From Streptomyces venezuelae (GTDB lineage: Bacteria > Actinomycetota > Actinomycetes > Streptomycetales > Streptomycetaceae), in NCBI RefSeq assembly GCF_008642335.1, contig NZ_CP029191.1, positions 7,440,001 to 7,504,000 on the forward strand: 64,000 nucleotides of DNA, read 5' to 3'. The position numbers were made by a program, and so were the translations under genes. The notes below the pieces were generated by a model, which was not told the DNA's origin, did not search any database, and saw nothing but the letters and a program-made list of their open reading frames with translations. Each line of letters opens with the position of its first letter. The stretch's first letter is position 1. Positions 5,959-13,893 of the stretch are shown in pieces.

Positions 5959-7491
5959 GTGACCCTTGCGCAACGGATGGCGCTCTTCGAGGCTTTCGCG
6001 AGACTCGGTGAGCTGACCTGGCTGGACGGCTTCTGTGGTGGCGGCGGATCATCCGTTGGCATCGGCTACGTTCCCGGCCAGCGCATCGTGATCGCCATCA
6101 ACCACTGGCAGTTCGCGATCGACATCCATCAGGCCAACCACGACGGTACCGATCACGACTGCGCCGACATGTCGCAGGTCGACCCGTGGAGGTATCCCAG
6201 GACCGATTGCGCCTGGTTCTCGCCCTCGTGCACCAAGCACAGCGTCGCGCAGGGCAAGAAGCGCCCGGTCCAGCCGGACGACGCGGCAGAGCGTTCGAGG
6301 GCGACCATGTGGGACGTCCAGCGTTTTGCCGAGGTGCACCGCTACCGCTTCATCATCGTCGAGAACGTGGTGGAGGTGCGGCAGTGGTGGGCCTTCCGCG
6401 CCTGGAAGATAGCGATGGAGGACACCGGCTACTGCCTGCACGAGGTGTTCCTGAACGCGGCGCACGCGAACATGCTGGGCCCGTCCGCGAACCAGTGGCG
6501 CGACCGCTGGTTCTGCATGCTGCACCTGAAGGGCACGCGCTGCCCGGACATCGACGGCTGGCTCGCTCCCATGGCGCAGTGCGAGAACTGCGGCGACGTG
6601 CGCGGGCGCCAGGCATGGAAGAACGGCCGCGACGCGGGCAAGTACCGCGCGCAGTACATGTACGCCTGCCGCACGTGCGGCGCCGTGGTGCGCCCCTACG
6701 TCCGGCCGGCGAGTGAACTGATCGACTGGGACCGCGAGGCGCAGCTGATCGGGGACCGGCCCACGCCACTCGCCGACAAGACCATGTGGCGTATCGGGTA
6801 CGGGTTGCGCAAGTACTGGGGCTCGCCCTCGCTGGTGCCGGTGGAGGGCCGCGACGGCAAGCGTCCCACCGCGGCGGGCGCCCCCATGCGTACCGTCACG
6901 ACGCGCAACGAAACGGGCTTGTTGGTCCCCGCGGGCGGTACGTGGAACAACGACGCGGTGCCCGTCGACCGCCCGGCGCGCACCGTGATGACACGCGAGA
7001 CGACCGGGCTGGTCGTTCCGCCGTTCATCGCGGAACTGCGGGGCGGGTCCTCGAAGGCACGGCTGGTCTCCGAGCCGCTGTCGACCGTGACGGCGTCGGG
7101 GAATCATCACGGCCTGGTGATCCCGTACTACTCGAAGACGCGCCCGCGCACGGCTGAGGAGCCGTTCATGACCGTGACGACGGTCGACCGGGCAGGGCTG
7201 ATGCCCGATCCGCCGGTCCCGTACGGCGTGCCGCTGATGGATTACCTCGGCACCTTGCACCGCCGGAAGTCGCGTGCCTGGCAGATGCTCGTCGACTCCT
7301 GCGGATTCCGCATGCTCGAACCGTTCGAGTACGCGCGCTTCCAGGCTTTTCCGGATTCCTATGACTGGAGTCCGGCCAGCCTTGCACGCCCGCTCAGCAA
7401 GCGGCGGCGCGTGCGCATGATTGGAAATGCTGTTCCGCCGAATCTGGCACGGGACTTGGTCGGCTGCGCCGTCGAATCGATGGCGCTGTAA
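5959..7491 (+). CDS. C5-cytosine DNA methyltransferase
   Basis: Transfers a methyl group from SAM to carbon 5 of cytosine in DNA. Motif I is LDGFCGGGGSSVG (residues 22-34). The catalytic cysteine is probably C91 in SPSCTKHS, where most family members have PPC. Motif VI is ENV (135-137) and motif X is GNAVPPNLA near residue 490. The long region between has an internal repeat of the form P-x-TVTxR-x-GLV-x-P, at least four copies, as in other phage C5 methyltransferases. GTG start after AGGAGGGC. No restriction partner adjacent, so it is probably for self-protection. Confidence 0.88.
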   Translation: MTLAQRMALFEAFARLGELTWLDGFCGGGGSSVGIGYVPGQRIVIAINHWQFAIDIHQANHDGTDHDCADMSQVDPWRYPRTDCAWFSPSCTKHSVAQGKKRPVQPDDAAERSRATMWDVQRFAEVHRYRFIIVENVVEVRQWWAFRAWKIAMEDTGYCLHEVFLNAAHANMLGPSANQWRDRWFCMLHLKGTRCPDIDGWLAPMAQCENCGDVRGRQAWKNGRDAGKYRAQYMYACRTCGAVVRPYVRPASELIDWDREAQLIGDRPTPLADKTMWRIGYGLRKYWGSPSLVPVEGRDGKRPTAAGAPMRTVTTRNETGLLVPAGGTWNNDAVPVDRPARTVMTRETTGLVVPPFIAELRGGSSKARLVSEPLSTVTASGNHHGLVIPYYSKTRPRTAEEPFMTVTTVDRAGLMPDPPVPYGVPLMDYLGTLHRRKSRAWQMLVDSCGFRMLEPFEYARFQAFPDSYDWSPASLARPLSKRRRVRMIGNAVPPNLARDLVGCAVESMAL

Positions 7492-7498
7492 CACGACC

Positions 7499-7681
7499 AT
7501 GTGTCGGGGGAATACGCCGGACGGGCATCTGTGGAACAGCTCTATTGGTGCTCCCTCGCTGGTAGTCGAATGCGACTGGTGCACCATCTGCGGCATGCCA
7601 CGTCCGGGGTTCCTTGACCCCCGAGACAAATGGGCCGACGCCGATGACGAACGAGATCGAATTTCCCGACCTGAGCGATGA
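7499..7681 (+). CDS. Possible small CxxC protein, 60 aa
   Basis: Lies in the gap after the methyltransferase and overlaps the start of the Mom-like gene by 38 bases. It contains CDWCTIC and several Trp, a pattern seen in other small zinc proteins here. No ribosome site is visible, so it may not be translated. Confidence 0.35.
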   Translation: MCRGNTPDGHLWNSSIGAPSLVVECDWCTICGMPRPGFLDPRDKWADADDERDRISRPER

Positions 7682-8342
7682 CGAGCCGTGGGACATCCCG
7701 CTCGAACTCCCCGCCATGGTCGACCTTTTGGACTTGGAGGTGCGGCCTATGGAGAGCCGTGACGCACGGGCCCTGGCCGAAGAGAAGCATTACCTGCACC
7801 GCAAACCGACGGTGAGCCACGCCTACGGCCTGCACGCCGGACTCGCGGCCGTCGGCCTGGTCACGCTCGGCTCGCCGGCCAGCGGGCACCTGCAGCGCGG
7901 CGCCTGCCCCGGCGACCCGTCCTGCGTGATCGAGCTGAACCGCCTGTGGGTCGACGACGCCATGCCGCCGAACACCGCGAGCTGGTTCGTCTCCCGCGCC
8001 CTGCGGCAGATGCCGCCGCGCATCGTGGTGTCGTACGCCGACACCGCGTACGGGCACATGGGCTACGTCTACCGCGCTATGTCGTTCCGGTACGCGGGCT
8101 GGACGGACATGGAGCGGCGCACGCCGCGCCTGGACTACGTGCCGCTGCGTGGCGGGCACAGCCGCGAGGCGACCCGGTCCGGCTACCGCGAGACGGTGCG
8201 GCGCCGCCCCAAGGTCAAGTACTGGACGACGACGGGGGACCGGCGCGAGCGCCGCCGCCTCGCACGGCTGTGTACCTGGCCGTCCCTGGACTGGCGCACC
8301 CTGCCGCCGCCGACCGAGCACCGGCACCACCGTGTCCGGTAG
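7644..8342 (+). CDS. Mom-like DNA adenine-modification protein
   Basis: Resembles the Mom family (phage Mu Mom and relatives), GNAT-fold proteins that modify the N6 position of adenine and hide DNA from restriction enzymes. Supporting features are EEKHYLHRKP near residue 50, the core GLVTLGSPASG, then CVIELNRLWVDD, and SYADTAYGHMGYVYRA, a characteristic block. 232 residues, near the usual size for the family. ATG 7644 is chosen over a TTG at 7614; the ribosome site is weak. Neighbours (C5 methyltransferase, endonuclease VII-like) fit a DNA-modification cluster. Confidence 0.75.
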   Translation: MTNEIEFPDLSDDEPWDIPLELPAMVDLLDLEVRPMESRDARALAEEKHYLHRKPTVSHAYGLHAGLAAVGLVTLGSPASGHLQRGACPGDPSCVIELNRLWVDDAMPPNTASWFVSRALRQMPPRIVVSYADTAYGHMGYVYRAMSFRYAGWTDMERRTPRLDYVPLRGGHSREATRSGYRETVRRRPKVKYWTTTGDRRERRRLARLCTWPSLDWRTLPPPTEHRHHRVR

Positions 8343-8760
8343 GCGGCGCTGCAAGGACTGCCCGGCGGACGCCAGGAGTCCCCGCCCCGCCCCGCATCCC
8401 GGACCGCGGTGCGCGAGCCATCACCGCCTGGAGAAGCAGCGGCGTAGGACCGCAGCGCATGAGCGCCGGGTGCGTGACACGTACGGTCTCGCGCCCGGCG
8501 ACTACGACAAGCTGCTGCGCTTCCAGGGCGGTCGCTGCGCCATCTGCACCCGCGGCAAGGGGATCTCCAAGCGCCTTGCTGTCGACCACGACCATGCCTG
8601 CTGCCCCGGCCCCACCTCGTGCGGCAAGTGCGTACGCGGCCTGGTGTGCGGCAGGTGCAACTCCGTGCTGGCCCATGCCCGCGACGCGATCGAGTTCTTC
8701 GACCGGGCCACTGCCTACCTGATCAACCCGCCCGCACGCCGACTGAAAGGCACCACGTGA
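8332..8760 (+). CDS. Recombination endonuclease VII-like nuclease (HNH/His-Me fold)
   Basis: Similar to T4 endonuclease VII-type proteins, which cut branched or mismatched DNA. CAICTRGK and later CGKCVRGLVCGRCNS supply zinc ligands. LAVDHDHA is the His-Me catalytic motif, and CGRCNSVLAHARD matches the family's C-terminal block. GTG 8332 lies inside the end of the Mom-like gene (11-base overlap). 142 residues. It may help process replication intermediates before packaging. Confidence 0.82.
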   Translation: MSGRRRCKDCPADARSPRPAPHPGPRCASHHRLEKQRRRTAAHERRVRDTYGLAPGDYDKLLRFQGGRCAICTRGKGISKRLAVDHDHACCPGPTSCGKCVRGLVCGRCNSVLAHARDAIEFFDRATAYLINPPARRLKGTT

Positions 8761-8858
8761 TTCCGCAGATCGTCATCGGCCTGAACGCAGGAGGCTTCCT
8801 CTTCCTGTGCTCCCTCGCGTGGGCCTGGAGGCAGAGGGAGCGCCGTCGTGGCCGCTGA
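8757..8858 (+). CDS. Small single-pass membrane protein, 33 aa
   Basis: GTGA overlap with the gene before. One hydrophobic helix (VIGLNAGGFLFLCSLAWAW) and a strongly basic tail (RQRERRRGR). Overlaps the next start by 11 bases. Function unknown. Confidence 0.5.
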   Translation: MIPQIVIGLNAGGFLFLCSLAWAWRQRERRRGR

Positions 8859-10860
8859 CAAATACCACTGCATCGGCTGCCGCAAGAACGTCGCGGCGAC
8901 GGCAGAGAAGCGCTACCGCAAGCACGACCGTGAGAAGGGCACCGAGTGCTCGCGATCGCGGCGCGACATCCCGACCTGGCTGCTCGCGCGCGGTCCCGAG
9001 ACGGCGCCGGACGACGTGCGTCCCGTCATCGGCCGCGACTACGCCAAGTGCCCCGAGTGCGGGCGCTCGCCGCAGCTCGATCTGACGACAGGGCACTTCA
9101 TCGACCACGTCCGGGACGTGCGCGTCCCGCTGGAGAAGCGCGAGCAGTGCCCCATGTCCGACAAGCCGTACGTCCCGGAAGGAGAGCCATGCCCATCTGG
9201 CCCGTCTGGCACTGCCGCTGGCCCCTCGCCTGCGACAACAACGCCACCTGCCCAGGATGTCACTGGGCAGGCACCGACCCAGGATGCCGCTCCTGCGCCT
9301 ACCGGGCCAGAGTCGACCGAAGCAGAGGAGATGATCAGCCAGTGGGCAGCAACCGCGCGGGAAATCGAGGACAGGGAACTGCCCCCGCCCTACCCGGAGT
9401 CGACGCCTACGCCGAAGGGCTCGCCGCCGCGGCAGAGCGCTCACCATGCATCCGGAACTGCGACGGCCCCACCGCAACCGGAGGGCACTGCGAAGGATGT
9501 TGCGCATGCCGAGGATGTGAATACGTCTACGGACCCGGTGGCCTGTCACATCGCGGTCGCGCACCCGCCGCACCGCTTCATGCACAAGAAGCGGGTGACC
9601 CAGTGCGCGGGGAAACCTGCGCAGACGACTGTGCGTACGGAGTCTGTGGCGGCCCCGTCCTCTGCGGAGGATGCTGCCGCTGCCTCGGAGGCTGCGCCGT
9701 CCAGTACGAAGAGGAGCGTGCAGCCGAGAACAGACGGCGGCGGCTGCACGAAGGTCGATGGCCCGTTGACGAACCCTGCTGCCTCAACCCCCAGGGCGGC
9801 GTCTACGGAGAGTGCGACTGCCCCGAAGCCGACCGGCGACGGGCCGCCGCCGGACATCGAGGCGCTGGCGAAGACGTTCCCGACGGACGCGAGCAGTCGC
9901 GGGCTGATCGAGTTCCCGCCGGAAGAGCACACGACGACGGACGCACAACTGGCCAAGGTGGTGGCGGTAGTCGCGAAGAGGGCTGCGGCGCCCACCCCGA
10001 CTGCCTCAGGCCCGACGGAAGCTGCGGCTGCGGCACCGGCTGAGGGGCCGCTGTTCGCGCAGCCCGGCAGCCCGTTCAGCCAACCGGGCGCGGTCGAGCC
10101 GGCCGCCGCGGCGGTGCCGATGACGGTGCAGGGTGAACAGATAGCGGCGCGGCTGAAAGAGATGTTCTATGCGTATACCAACCGCACCGATCGCAGCACT
10201 CAGACAACGCTGGGACCTTCGGAGATCGGCAGTCCGTGTGACCGTCGAATCGCGATGTCCCTACTGCGAATTGCCCCTGTCAATCCGGGTGGCGATAACT
10301 GGGCTTCCTTCGTCGGGACTTGTGTACACACTGGCCTCGCCGACATGTTCTTGTGGGCTGACGCGGGGCAGGGCAGATACGCAGTAGAAACGCCACTTCA
10401 ATTCCCGTCGGTGCACGTGCCGCGCGGCACGGCTGATCTCCTTGATCGCACGCTGGTCATGGTCGCCGACCACAAAGCGATGGGCCGTTGGTCGCTCGAC
10501 AAACTGAAGACGCAAGGCCCATCGCCGACATACCGCGTCCAGGTGCACGTCTACGCCTACGGCATGCGCCTCAAGGGCGAAGCGGTGGACCACGTCGCCC
10601 TGGTCGCATGGCCGCGCGAGGCGTCCAGCCTCGACGATCTCTACGTGTGGACCGAGCCGTATGACCCGGCCATCGCCCGCGATGCGCTGGCCAGGGTGGA
10701 CCGGATAGCGGAGACGACTGAGCGACTCTCGACAGGGGAGAATGCCATACCGGCACTGGAAGTGGCGAGCTACTTCGCCGTCAACTCTGAGTCATGTCGC
10801 TTCTGCCCCTGGTTTGCGCCCGGAGACCCGACGATGAAGCGGGGGTGTCCTGGCCGGTGA
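8848..10860 (+). CDS. Cas4/RecB-like nuclease frame with N-terminal zinc module
   Basis: The frame is open for 670 codons. The N-terminal ~110 residues hold CxxC pairs (CIGC, CPEC), probably zinc-binding. The C-terminal ~240 residues look like a PD-(D/E)XK exonuclease of the Cas4/RecB type: a Cys in GSPCDRR, an Asp in GTADLLDR, DHK in VADHKAMG, and a closing cluster CRFCPW...CPG that could complete an Fe-S site. The middle (about 9190-9830) is Ala/Pro/Thr-rich, with mixed third positions, and overlaps a better-looking frame at 9189. The nuclease may therefore be a separate gene starting around 9,760-10,120. Confidence 0.6.
   Translation: MAADKYHCIGCRKNVAATAEKRYRKHDREKGTECSRSRRDIPTWLLARGPETAPDDVRPVIGRDYAKCPECGRSPQLDLTTGHFIDHVRDVRVPLEKREQCPMSDKPYVPEGEPCPSGPSGTAAGPSPATTTPPAQDVTGQAPTQDAAPAPTGPESTEAEEMISQWAATAREIEDRELPPPYPESTPTPKGSPPRQSAHHASGTATAPPQPEGTAKDVAHAEDVNTSTDPVACHIAVAHPPHRFMHKKRVTQCAGKPAQTTVRTESVAAPSSAEDAAAASEAAPSSTKRSVQPRTDGGGCTKVDGPLTNPAASTPRAASTESATAPKPTGDGPPPDIEALAKTFPTDASSRGLIEFPPEEHTTTDAQLAKVVAVVAKRAAAPTPTASGPTEAAAAAPAEGPLFAQPGSPFSQPGAVEPAAAAVPMTVQGEQIAARLKEMFYAYTNRTDRSTQTTLGPSEIGSPCDRRIAMSLLRIAPVNPGGDNWASFVGTCVHTGLADMFLWADAGQGRYAVETPLQFPSVHVPRGTADLLDRTLVMVADHKAMGRWSLDKLKTQGPSPTYRVQVHVYAYGMRLKGEAVDHVALVAWPREASSLDDLYVWTEPYDPAIARDALARVDRIAETTERLSTGENAIPALEVASYFAVNSESCRFCPWFAPGDPTMKRGCPGR
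9189..10043 (+). CDS. Overlapping cysteine-rich protein, 284 aa
   Basis: Lies within the long nuclease frame in another reading frame. ATG 9189 follows GGAAGGAGAG, a strong ribosome site. It has about 30 Cys. A cysteine motif appears twice: GGHCEGCCACRGCEY near residue 85 and GGPVLCGGCCRCLGGC near residue 140. An internal repeat and almost all C/G third positions up to about 9,830 favour a real protein, probably binding several zinc ions. After ~9,840 codon quality falls and the other frame takes over. No known family. Confidence 0.55.
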   Translation: MPIWPVWHCRWPLACDNNATCPGCHWAGTDPGCRSCAYRARVDRSRGDDQPVGSNRAGNRGQGTAPALPGVDAYAEGLAAAAERSPCIRNCDGPTATGGHCEGCCACRGCEYVYGPGGLSHRGRAPAAPLHAQEAGDPVRGETCADDCAYGVCGGPVLCGGCCRCLGGCAVQYEEERAAENRRRRLHEGRWPVDEPCCLNPQGGVYGECDCPEADRRRAAAGHRGAGEDVPDGREQSRADRVPAGRAHDDGRTTGQGGGGSREEGCGAHPDCLRPDGSCGCGTG

Positions 10861-11288
10861 CTAGCGGAAAGCGAGTGACTGACCTCGAAGAGCACTTTCG
10901 GGCGAGACTCATTATCCAGCCGTCGGGACACTGGCGGTACGGGACCCGTGTAAACAACAAGGGATATGCCCGTATCTGCTACGGCGCTGATCGCGAGTAT
11001 GCGCATCGTGTATCGCACCGGCTGTTCGTCGGACCCATACCGGACGGATACGACGTAGATCATCTATGTTGCCTGCCATGGTGCGTTAACCCTCTGCATC
11101 TCGAAGCGGTACCTCACTCCGTGAACATTCGGAGGGCGTATCGAGTATGCGGCGCGAAGCTGCATGACTTGACCAACCCAGCCAACTACTACGTTCGCAA
11201 GAACGGTGGTCGAATGTGCAAGCCCTGCAATGATCTGAGAAACCGCGCTCGATTTAAGCGAAACGAGAGTCGCAATGACCGCCAGTGA
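10857..11288 (+). CDS. HNH homing endonuclease-like protein
   Basis: GTG start inside the nuclease stop codon. HRLFVGPIPDGYDVDHLC and VNPLHLEAV form the HNH core: His pair, Asn, His. The C-terminus has a Cys motif in LHDLTNPANYY followed by CKPCN, the zinc end common in this class. AT content is clearly higher than in neighbouring genes, which suggests recent transfer; such genes are often mobile. 143 residues, normal for the type. Confidence 0.82.
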   Translation: MTSGKRVTDLEEHFRARLIIQPSGHWRYGTRVNNKGYARICYGADREYAHRVSHRLFVGPIPDGYDVDHLCCLPWCVNPLHLEAVPHSVNIRRAYRVCGAKLHDLTNPANYYVRKNGGRMCKPCNDLRNRARFKRNESRNDRQ

Positions 11289-11460
11289 CCCCGCCGTCGA
11301 ATGGTGGGAGACCGACCCAGACAGCCCGGGAAATCTAGAGCGCTGTGAGATTGAGTTCCGGGACCCAGTCATTCGCTACCCGGAGCTTGTCGTCGTGACG
11401 GCATTCGGATGCGACAGCGGTGTGTATACCCGCCCCATGTTCGAAGTGATGTCGCAATGA
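11275..11460 (+). CDS. Hypothetical acidic protein, 61 aa
   Basis: Overlaps the HNH gene by 14 bases and shares its lower GC. Acidic N-terminus (VEWWETDPDSPGNLE). Unknown function; it may have arrived with the HNH gene. Stop overlaps the next start (ATGA). Confidence 0.5.
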   Translation: MTASDPAVEWWETDPDSPGNLERCEIEFRDPVIRYPELVVVTAFGCDSGVYTRPMFEVMSQ

Positions 11461-11582
11461 CCCTGATCCGCGCCGCCCTGCACAGCCTCTTCCCCGCCCT
11501 GCACCGCTGGGCAGAAGCAGTCGGCGGGCCGCTGCGCTGGACGTGCGCCGGCTGCGGCGCGCAGAGACACGAACTCCCGTGA
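11457..11582 (+). CDS. Small CxxC protein, 41 aa
   Basis: ATGA overlap. An amphipathic helix with several Leu and His (IRAALHSLFPALHRW) is followed by CAGCGAQRH, a half zinc site. Unknown. Confidence 0.5.
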   Translation: MTLIRAALHSLFPALHRWAEAVGGPLRWTCAGCGAQRHELP

Positions 11583-11592
11583 AAGGAACCCG

Positions 11593-11907
11593 ATGACCCG
11601 CAACCGCAAGATCCCCATCGCCCTCGCCGCCCTTGGCGCCGGGGGCGTTCTGCTGCTCAGCGCCTGCTCCTCTGCGGGCGAGCCGTGGAACGACGCACCG
11701 ATCGACCACAAGGTCGACCGCCCTGCCGTGGTCAACGCGGCGCCGGACGGCTTCGCCAACTACGCCGAATCCTGCGACGACTTCGGCAACCTCGTGATCA
11801 CGACACGCGACGGCGAGGGCGGTGGCAAGGCGGTCGCCGTGGTGAAGGACGAAGAAGCATGCGCCTCCTTCGACAAAGGCGCCTCAGGATGGAGGAAGGC
11901 CAAGTGA
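11593..11907 (+). CDS. Secreted lipoprotein, 104 aa
   Basis: Basic N-terminus (MTRNRK), hydrophobic core and lipobox LSAC with Cys at residue 25: a lipoprotein signal peptide, so the mature protein is lipid-anchored outside the membrane. The mature part is small and acidic. Phage-encoded lipoproteins of this kind often block superinfection; that role is inference. Ribosome site AAAGGAAC before the ATG. A second lipoprotein gene is at 13890. Confidence 0.75.
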   Translation: MTRNRKIPIALAALGAGGVLLLSACSSAGEPWNDAPIDHKVDRPAVVNAAPDGFANYAESCDDFGNLVITTRDGEGGGKAVAVVKDEEACASFDKGASGWRKAK

Positions 11908-12164
11908 TCCACTCCGACCCGCACCCCAAGGCAGGGCAGACCGTCACCGTCGACCTGGGGCAGGGCCCGCAGGAATACCGCCTCGAAGACTGGTGGGACC
12001 GCGTCAGCGGCAGCTCGTGGATGTACGCCGAAGGCCACCTGGCCTGCCTCGCGTACGCGATACGCACCGCCGGGATCACGCCCATCGATGACGAAGTCGT
12101 GTACGGCAAGTGCGGCGGCATCGGCCACCTGGCGCACGTCAGTGAGATCAAGGAAGAGGACTAA
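11904..12164 (+). CDS. Hypothetical protein, 86 aa
   Basis: GTG start overlapping the lipoprotein stop. The segment QTVTVDLGQGPQEYRLEDWW, then a helical middle (HLACLAYAIRTAG), recalls small actinobacterial host-like proteins, but I cannot assign it. Directly precedes the ssDNA-binding candidate. Confidence 0.65.
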   Translation: MIHSDPHPKAGQTVTVDLGQGPQEYRLEDWWDRVSGSSWMYAEGHLACLAYAIRTAGITPIDDEVVYGKCGGIGHLAHVSEIKEED

Positions 12165-13043
12165 GTGACCACACCCAACCCGTTCCAGCAGCCGGGCAAG
12201 AGCGGTGAGTTCTTCTCGCCGAAGCACCACCCCGAGTGGCTGGACAGACTCTTCATCTTCTATCCGGACAGCTCCACCATGCGGACCTTCAAGGAAGAGG
12301 AAGGTCCCAAGGAGTTCGTGACCGCCGACGTGGCAATCGTCGATCTGGCCGACCCTCAGACCGGCCAGCCCGTGGAGCTGAAGGGGGTGAGCATCGGCGG
12401 TGTCAGCCTGGTGCCCGCCCTCAACCGCGACCGCATCGGCACCAAGGTGCTGGCACGGCTGCGCAGAGGTGCGCCGAAGGGCGGCAACGACGGGGCGTTC
12501 TACCTCGATGCCGAATCCCTGACTCCGCAGGACATCGCAACCGCCACCGCGTACGACGCTTCACGCACGGCGCAGCAGTTCAATCGGCCGACCGTGCAGC
12601 AGACCCCGGCTGCCGCACCGCCTCAGCAGTACGGCCAGCAGCCTGCACAGGCGCCGTACGGGGGCGCCCCGGCCCCGCAGCAGGCGCAGCCGCAGTACGC
12701 CTCGCAGCAGCTCCCTTACGACCCGTGGCAGGGCACCCAGGCGGCGGCACCCGCGGGCCCTCCGCAGGGGCAGTGGGGCCAGCCCCCGGCTGGCCAGGGC
12801 CAAGCCCCTGCCGCTGCACCTCAGGGTGCTTCTGCGCCCGGTGCCGCCCCTCAGTGGGGGAACCCTGCCGCTTCGCCGCAGGCAGCCCCTGCCCCGACGC
12901 CCCCTGCCTCAGCATCTGCCGTTGATCCGGCGCTGACCGGCTTCCTGCAGAGCAAGCAGGTGCCGACAGCAGGCATGGGGCAGGGCCAGATGCTGATGAT
13001 CGCGAGGCTGTACGAGGACTGCCCGCCGCAGTTCCTGCAGTAG
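12165..13043 (+). CDS. Possible ssDNA-binding protein with low-complexity tail, 292 aa
   Basis: Residues 1-140 are folded and beta-rich (LFIFYPDSSTMRTF, TADVAIVDL, GTKVLARLRRG), compatible with an OB-like fold. Residues ~145-245 are Gln/Pro/Ala/Gly-rich, and a short conserved-looking C-terminus follows (LMIARLYEDCPPQFLQ). A folded N-domain with a flexible Q/P tail is typical of single-stranded DNA-binding proteins of actinophages, and the neighbouring nuclease, primase and ATPase support this. The assignment is inference. A terminator follows. Confidence 0.5.
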   Translation: MTTPNPFQQPGKSGEFFSPKHHPEWLDRLFIFYPDSSTMRTFKEEEGPKEFVTADVAIVDLADPQTGQPVELKGVSIGGVSLVPALNRDRIGTKVLARLRRGAPKGGNDGAFYLDAESLTPQDIATATAYDASRTAQQFNRPTVQQTPAAAPPQQYGQQPAQAPYGGAPAPQQAQPQYASQQLPYDPWQGTQAAAPAGPPQGQWGQPPAGQGQAPAAAPQGASAPGAAPQWGNPAASPQAAPAPTPPASASAVDPALTGFLQSKQVPTAGMGQGQMLMIARLYEDCPPQFLQ

Positions 13044-13061
13044 ATCCACCGCACCACCACG

Positions 13062-13095
13062 AGGGATGCGACCCGCATGGGCGTGTCCCTTTTTT
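13062..13095 (+). terminator. Rho-independent terminator
   Basis: AGGGATGCG (13062-13070) pairs with CGTGTCCCT (13082-13090; two wobble pairs) and leads into a T6 run. Ends the nuclease/ssDNA-binding group. Confidence 0.7.
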
Positions 13096-13102
13096 CATGC
13101 CC

Positions 13103-13141
13103 GCAGCCAGGACCCGCTACATCCGGGCGGGTCCTGGCTGC
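13103..13141 (+). terminator. Perfect 15-bp hairpin
   Basis: GCAGCCAGGACCCGC (13103-13117) is exactly complementary to 13127-13141, with a 9-base loop. Placed right after a T-run terminator and before the VWA gene; a second terminator or an RNA-processing or operator site. Confidence 0.5.
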
Positions 13142-13167
13142 GCCCTCAACCCGCAAAGGAATCCCGC

Positions 13168-13893
13168 ATGTTCAACCGCAAGAAGGATGTCCCCGCCCCG
13201 AGCGGCACCGGCCCGGCGATCAGCCTCGACAAGGTGCCGCCCGGCCTGGTCAGCCTCACCAAGACCGCCGCCGTCAGCCTGGAGAAGCAGGGCCTGACCG
13301 GGCAGCGTGCGGCGGTGTACCTGGTGCTCGATCACTCCGGTTCGATGGTGCCCTACTACCAGGACGGCAGCATGCAGCGCCTCGCCGAGCAGGCGCTCGG
13401 ACTGTCCGCGAACATGGACGACGACGGCTGCGTGCCGCTGATCTACTTCGGCTCGTACGTCGAGCACCTCAGCGACATCGACCTGGACAGCTACCAGGGC
13501 GTCGTCGACCGTACGCACAACCGGGTGCACTGGGGATCGACGAATTACGCCGCCGCGATCAACTACGTCATTGAGGCGCACGACAATCCGAGCGCTCCTG
13601 CACTGGTCATTTTCCAGACCGACGGCGACCCCGACTCACGGCAGCAGGCCGAAAGCGCGATCCGCACGGCCAGCGAATGGCCGATCTTCTTCTCCTTCGT
13701 CGGCTTCGGCCCCGCACGCAACATGCGCTTCCTCAAGAAGCTGGACGACCTCAAAGACCGCACGGTCGACAACGCGTCCTTCTTCCACGCGGCCGACCCG
13801 CACGCGGTGAGCGACGCCGCGCTGTACGACGGCATCACCCACGAGTACGCGGGGTGGCTCGCCGCTGCGTCCGCGGCCGGGGTCCTACGGTGA
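13168..13893 (+). CDS. VWA-domain protein (TerF-like)
   Basis: A von Willebrand factor A domain fills residues ~45-225. The metal site is complete: D55-x-S57-x-S59 (LDHSGSM), a Thr in WGSTNYAAAI and an Asp in FQTDGDPD. It resembles the VWA proteins of tellurium-resistance (ter) clusters common in Streptomyces. These bind protein partners through a metal ion; the partner here is unknown. AAAGGA precedes ATG 13168. No other ter gene is seen in the window. The stop overlaps the next start. Confidence 0.75.
   Translation: MFNRKKDVPAPSGTGPAISLDKVPPGLVSLTKTAAVSLEKQGLTGQRAAVYLVLDHSGSMVPYYQDGSMQRLAEQALGLSANMDDDGCVPLIYFGSYVEHLSDIDLDSYQGVVDRTHNRVHWGSTNYAAAINYVIEAHDNPSAPALVIFQTDGDPDSRQQAESAIRTASEWPIFFSFVGFGPARNMRFLKKLDDLKDRTVDNASFFHAADPHAVSDAALYDGITHEYAGWLAAASAAGVLR

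Noticed and set aside
6049..7629. Long minus-strand frame opposite the methyltransferase
   Set aside because: The + strand has all methyltransferase motifs; the reverse is His/Arg/Gly-rich without domain.
9258..9320. Possible internal start for a second short zinc gene
   Set aside because: No ribosome site and the frame is already explained by the 9189 gene.
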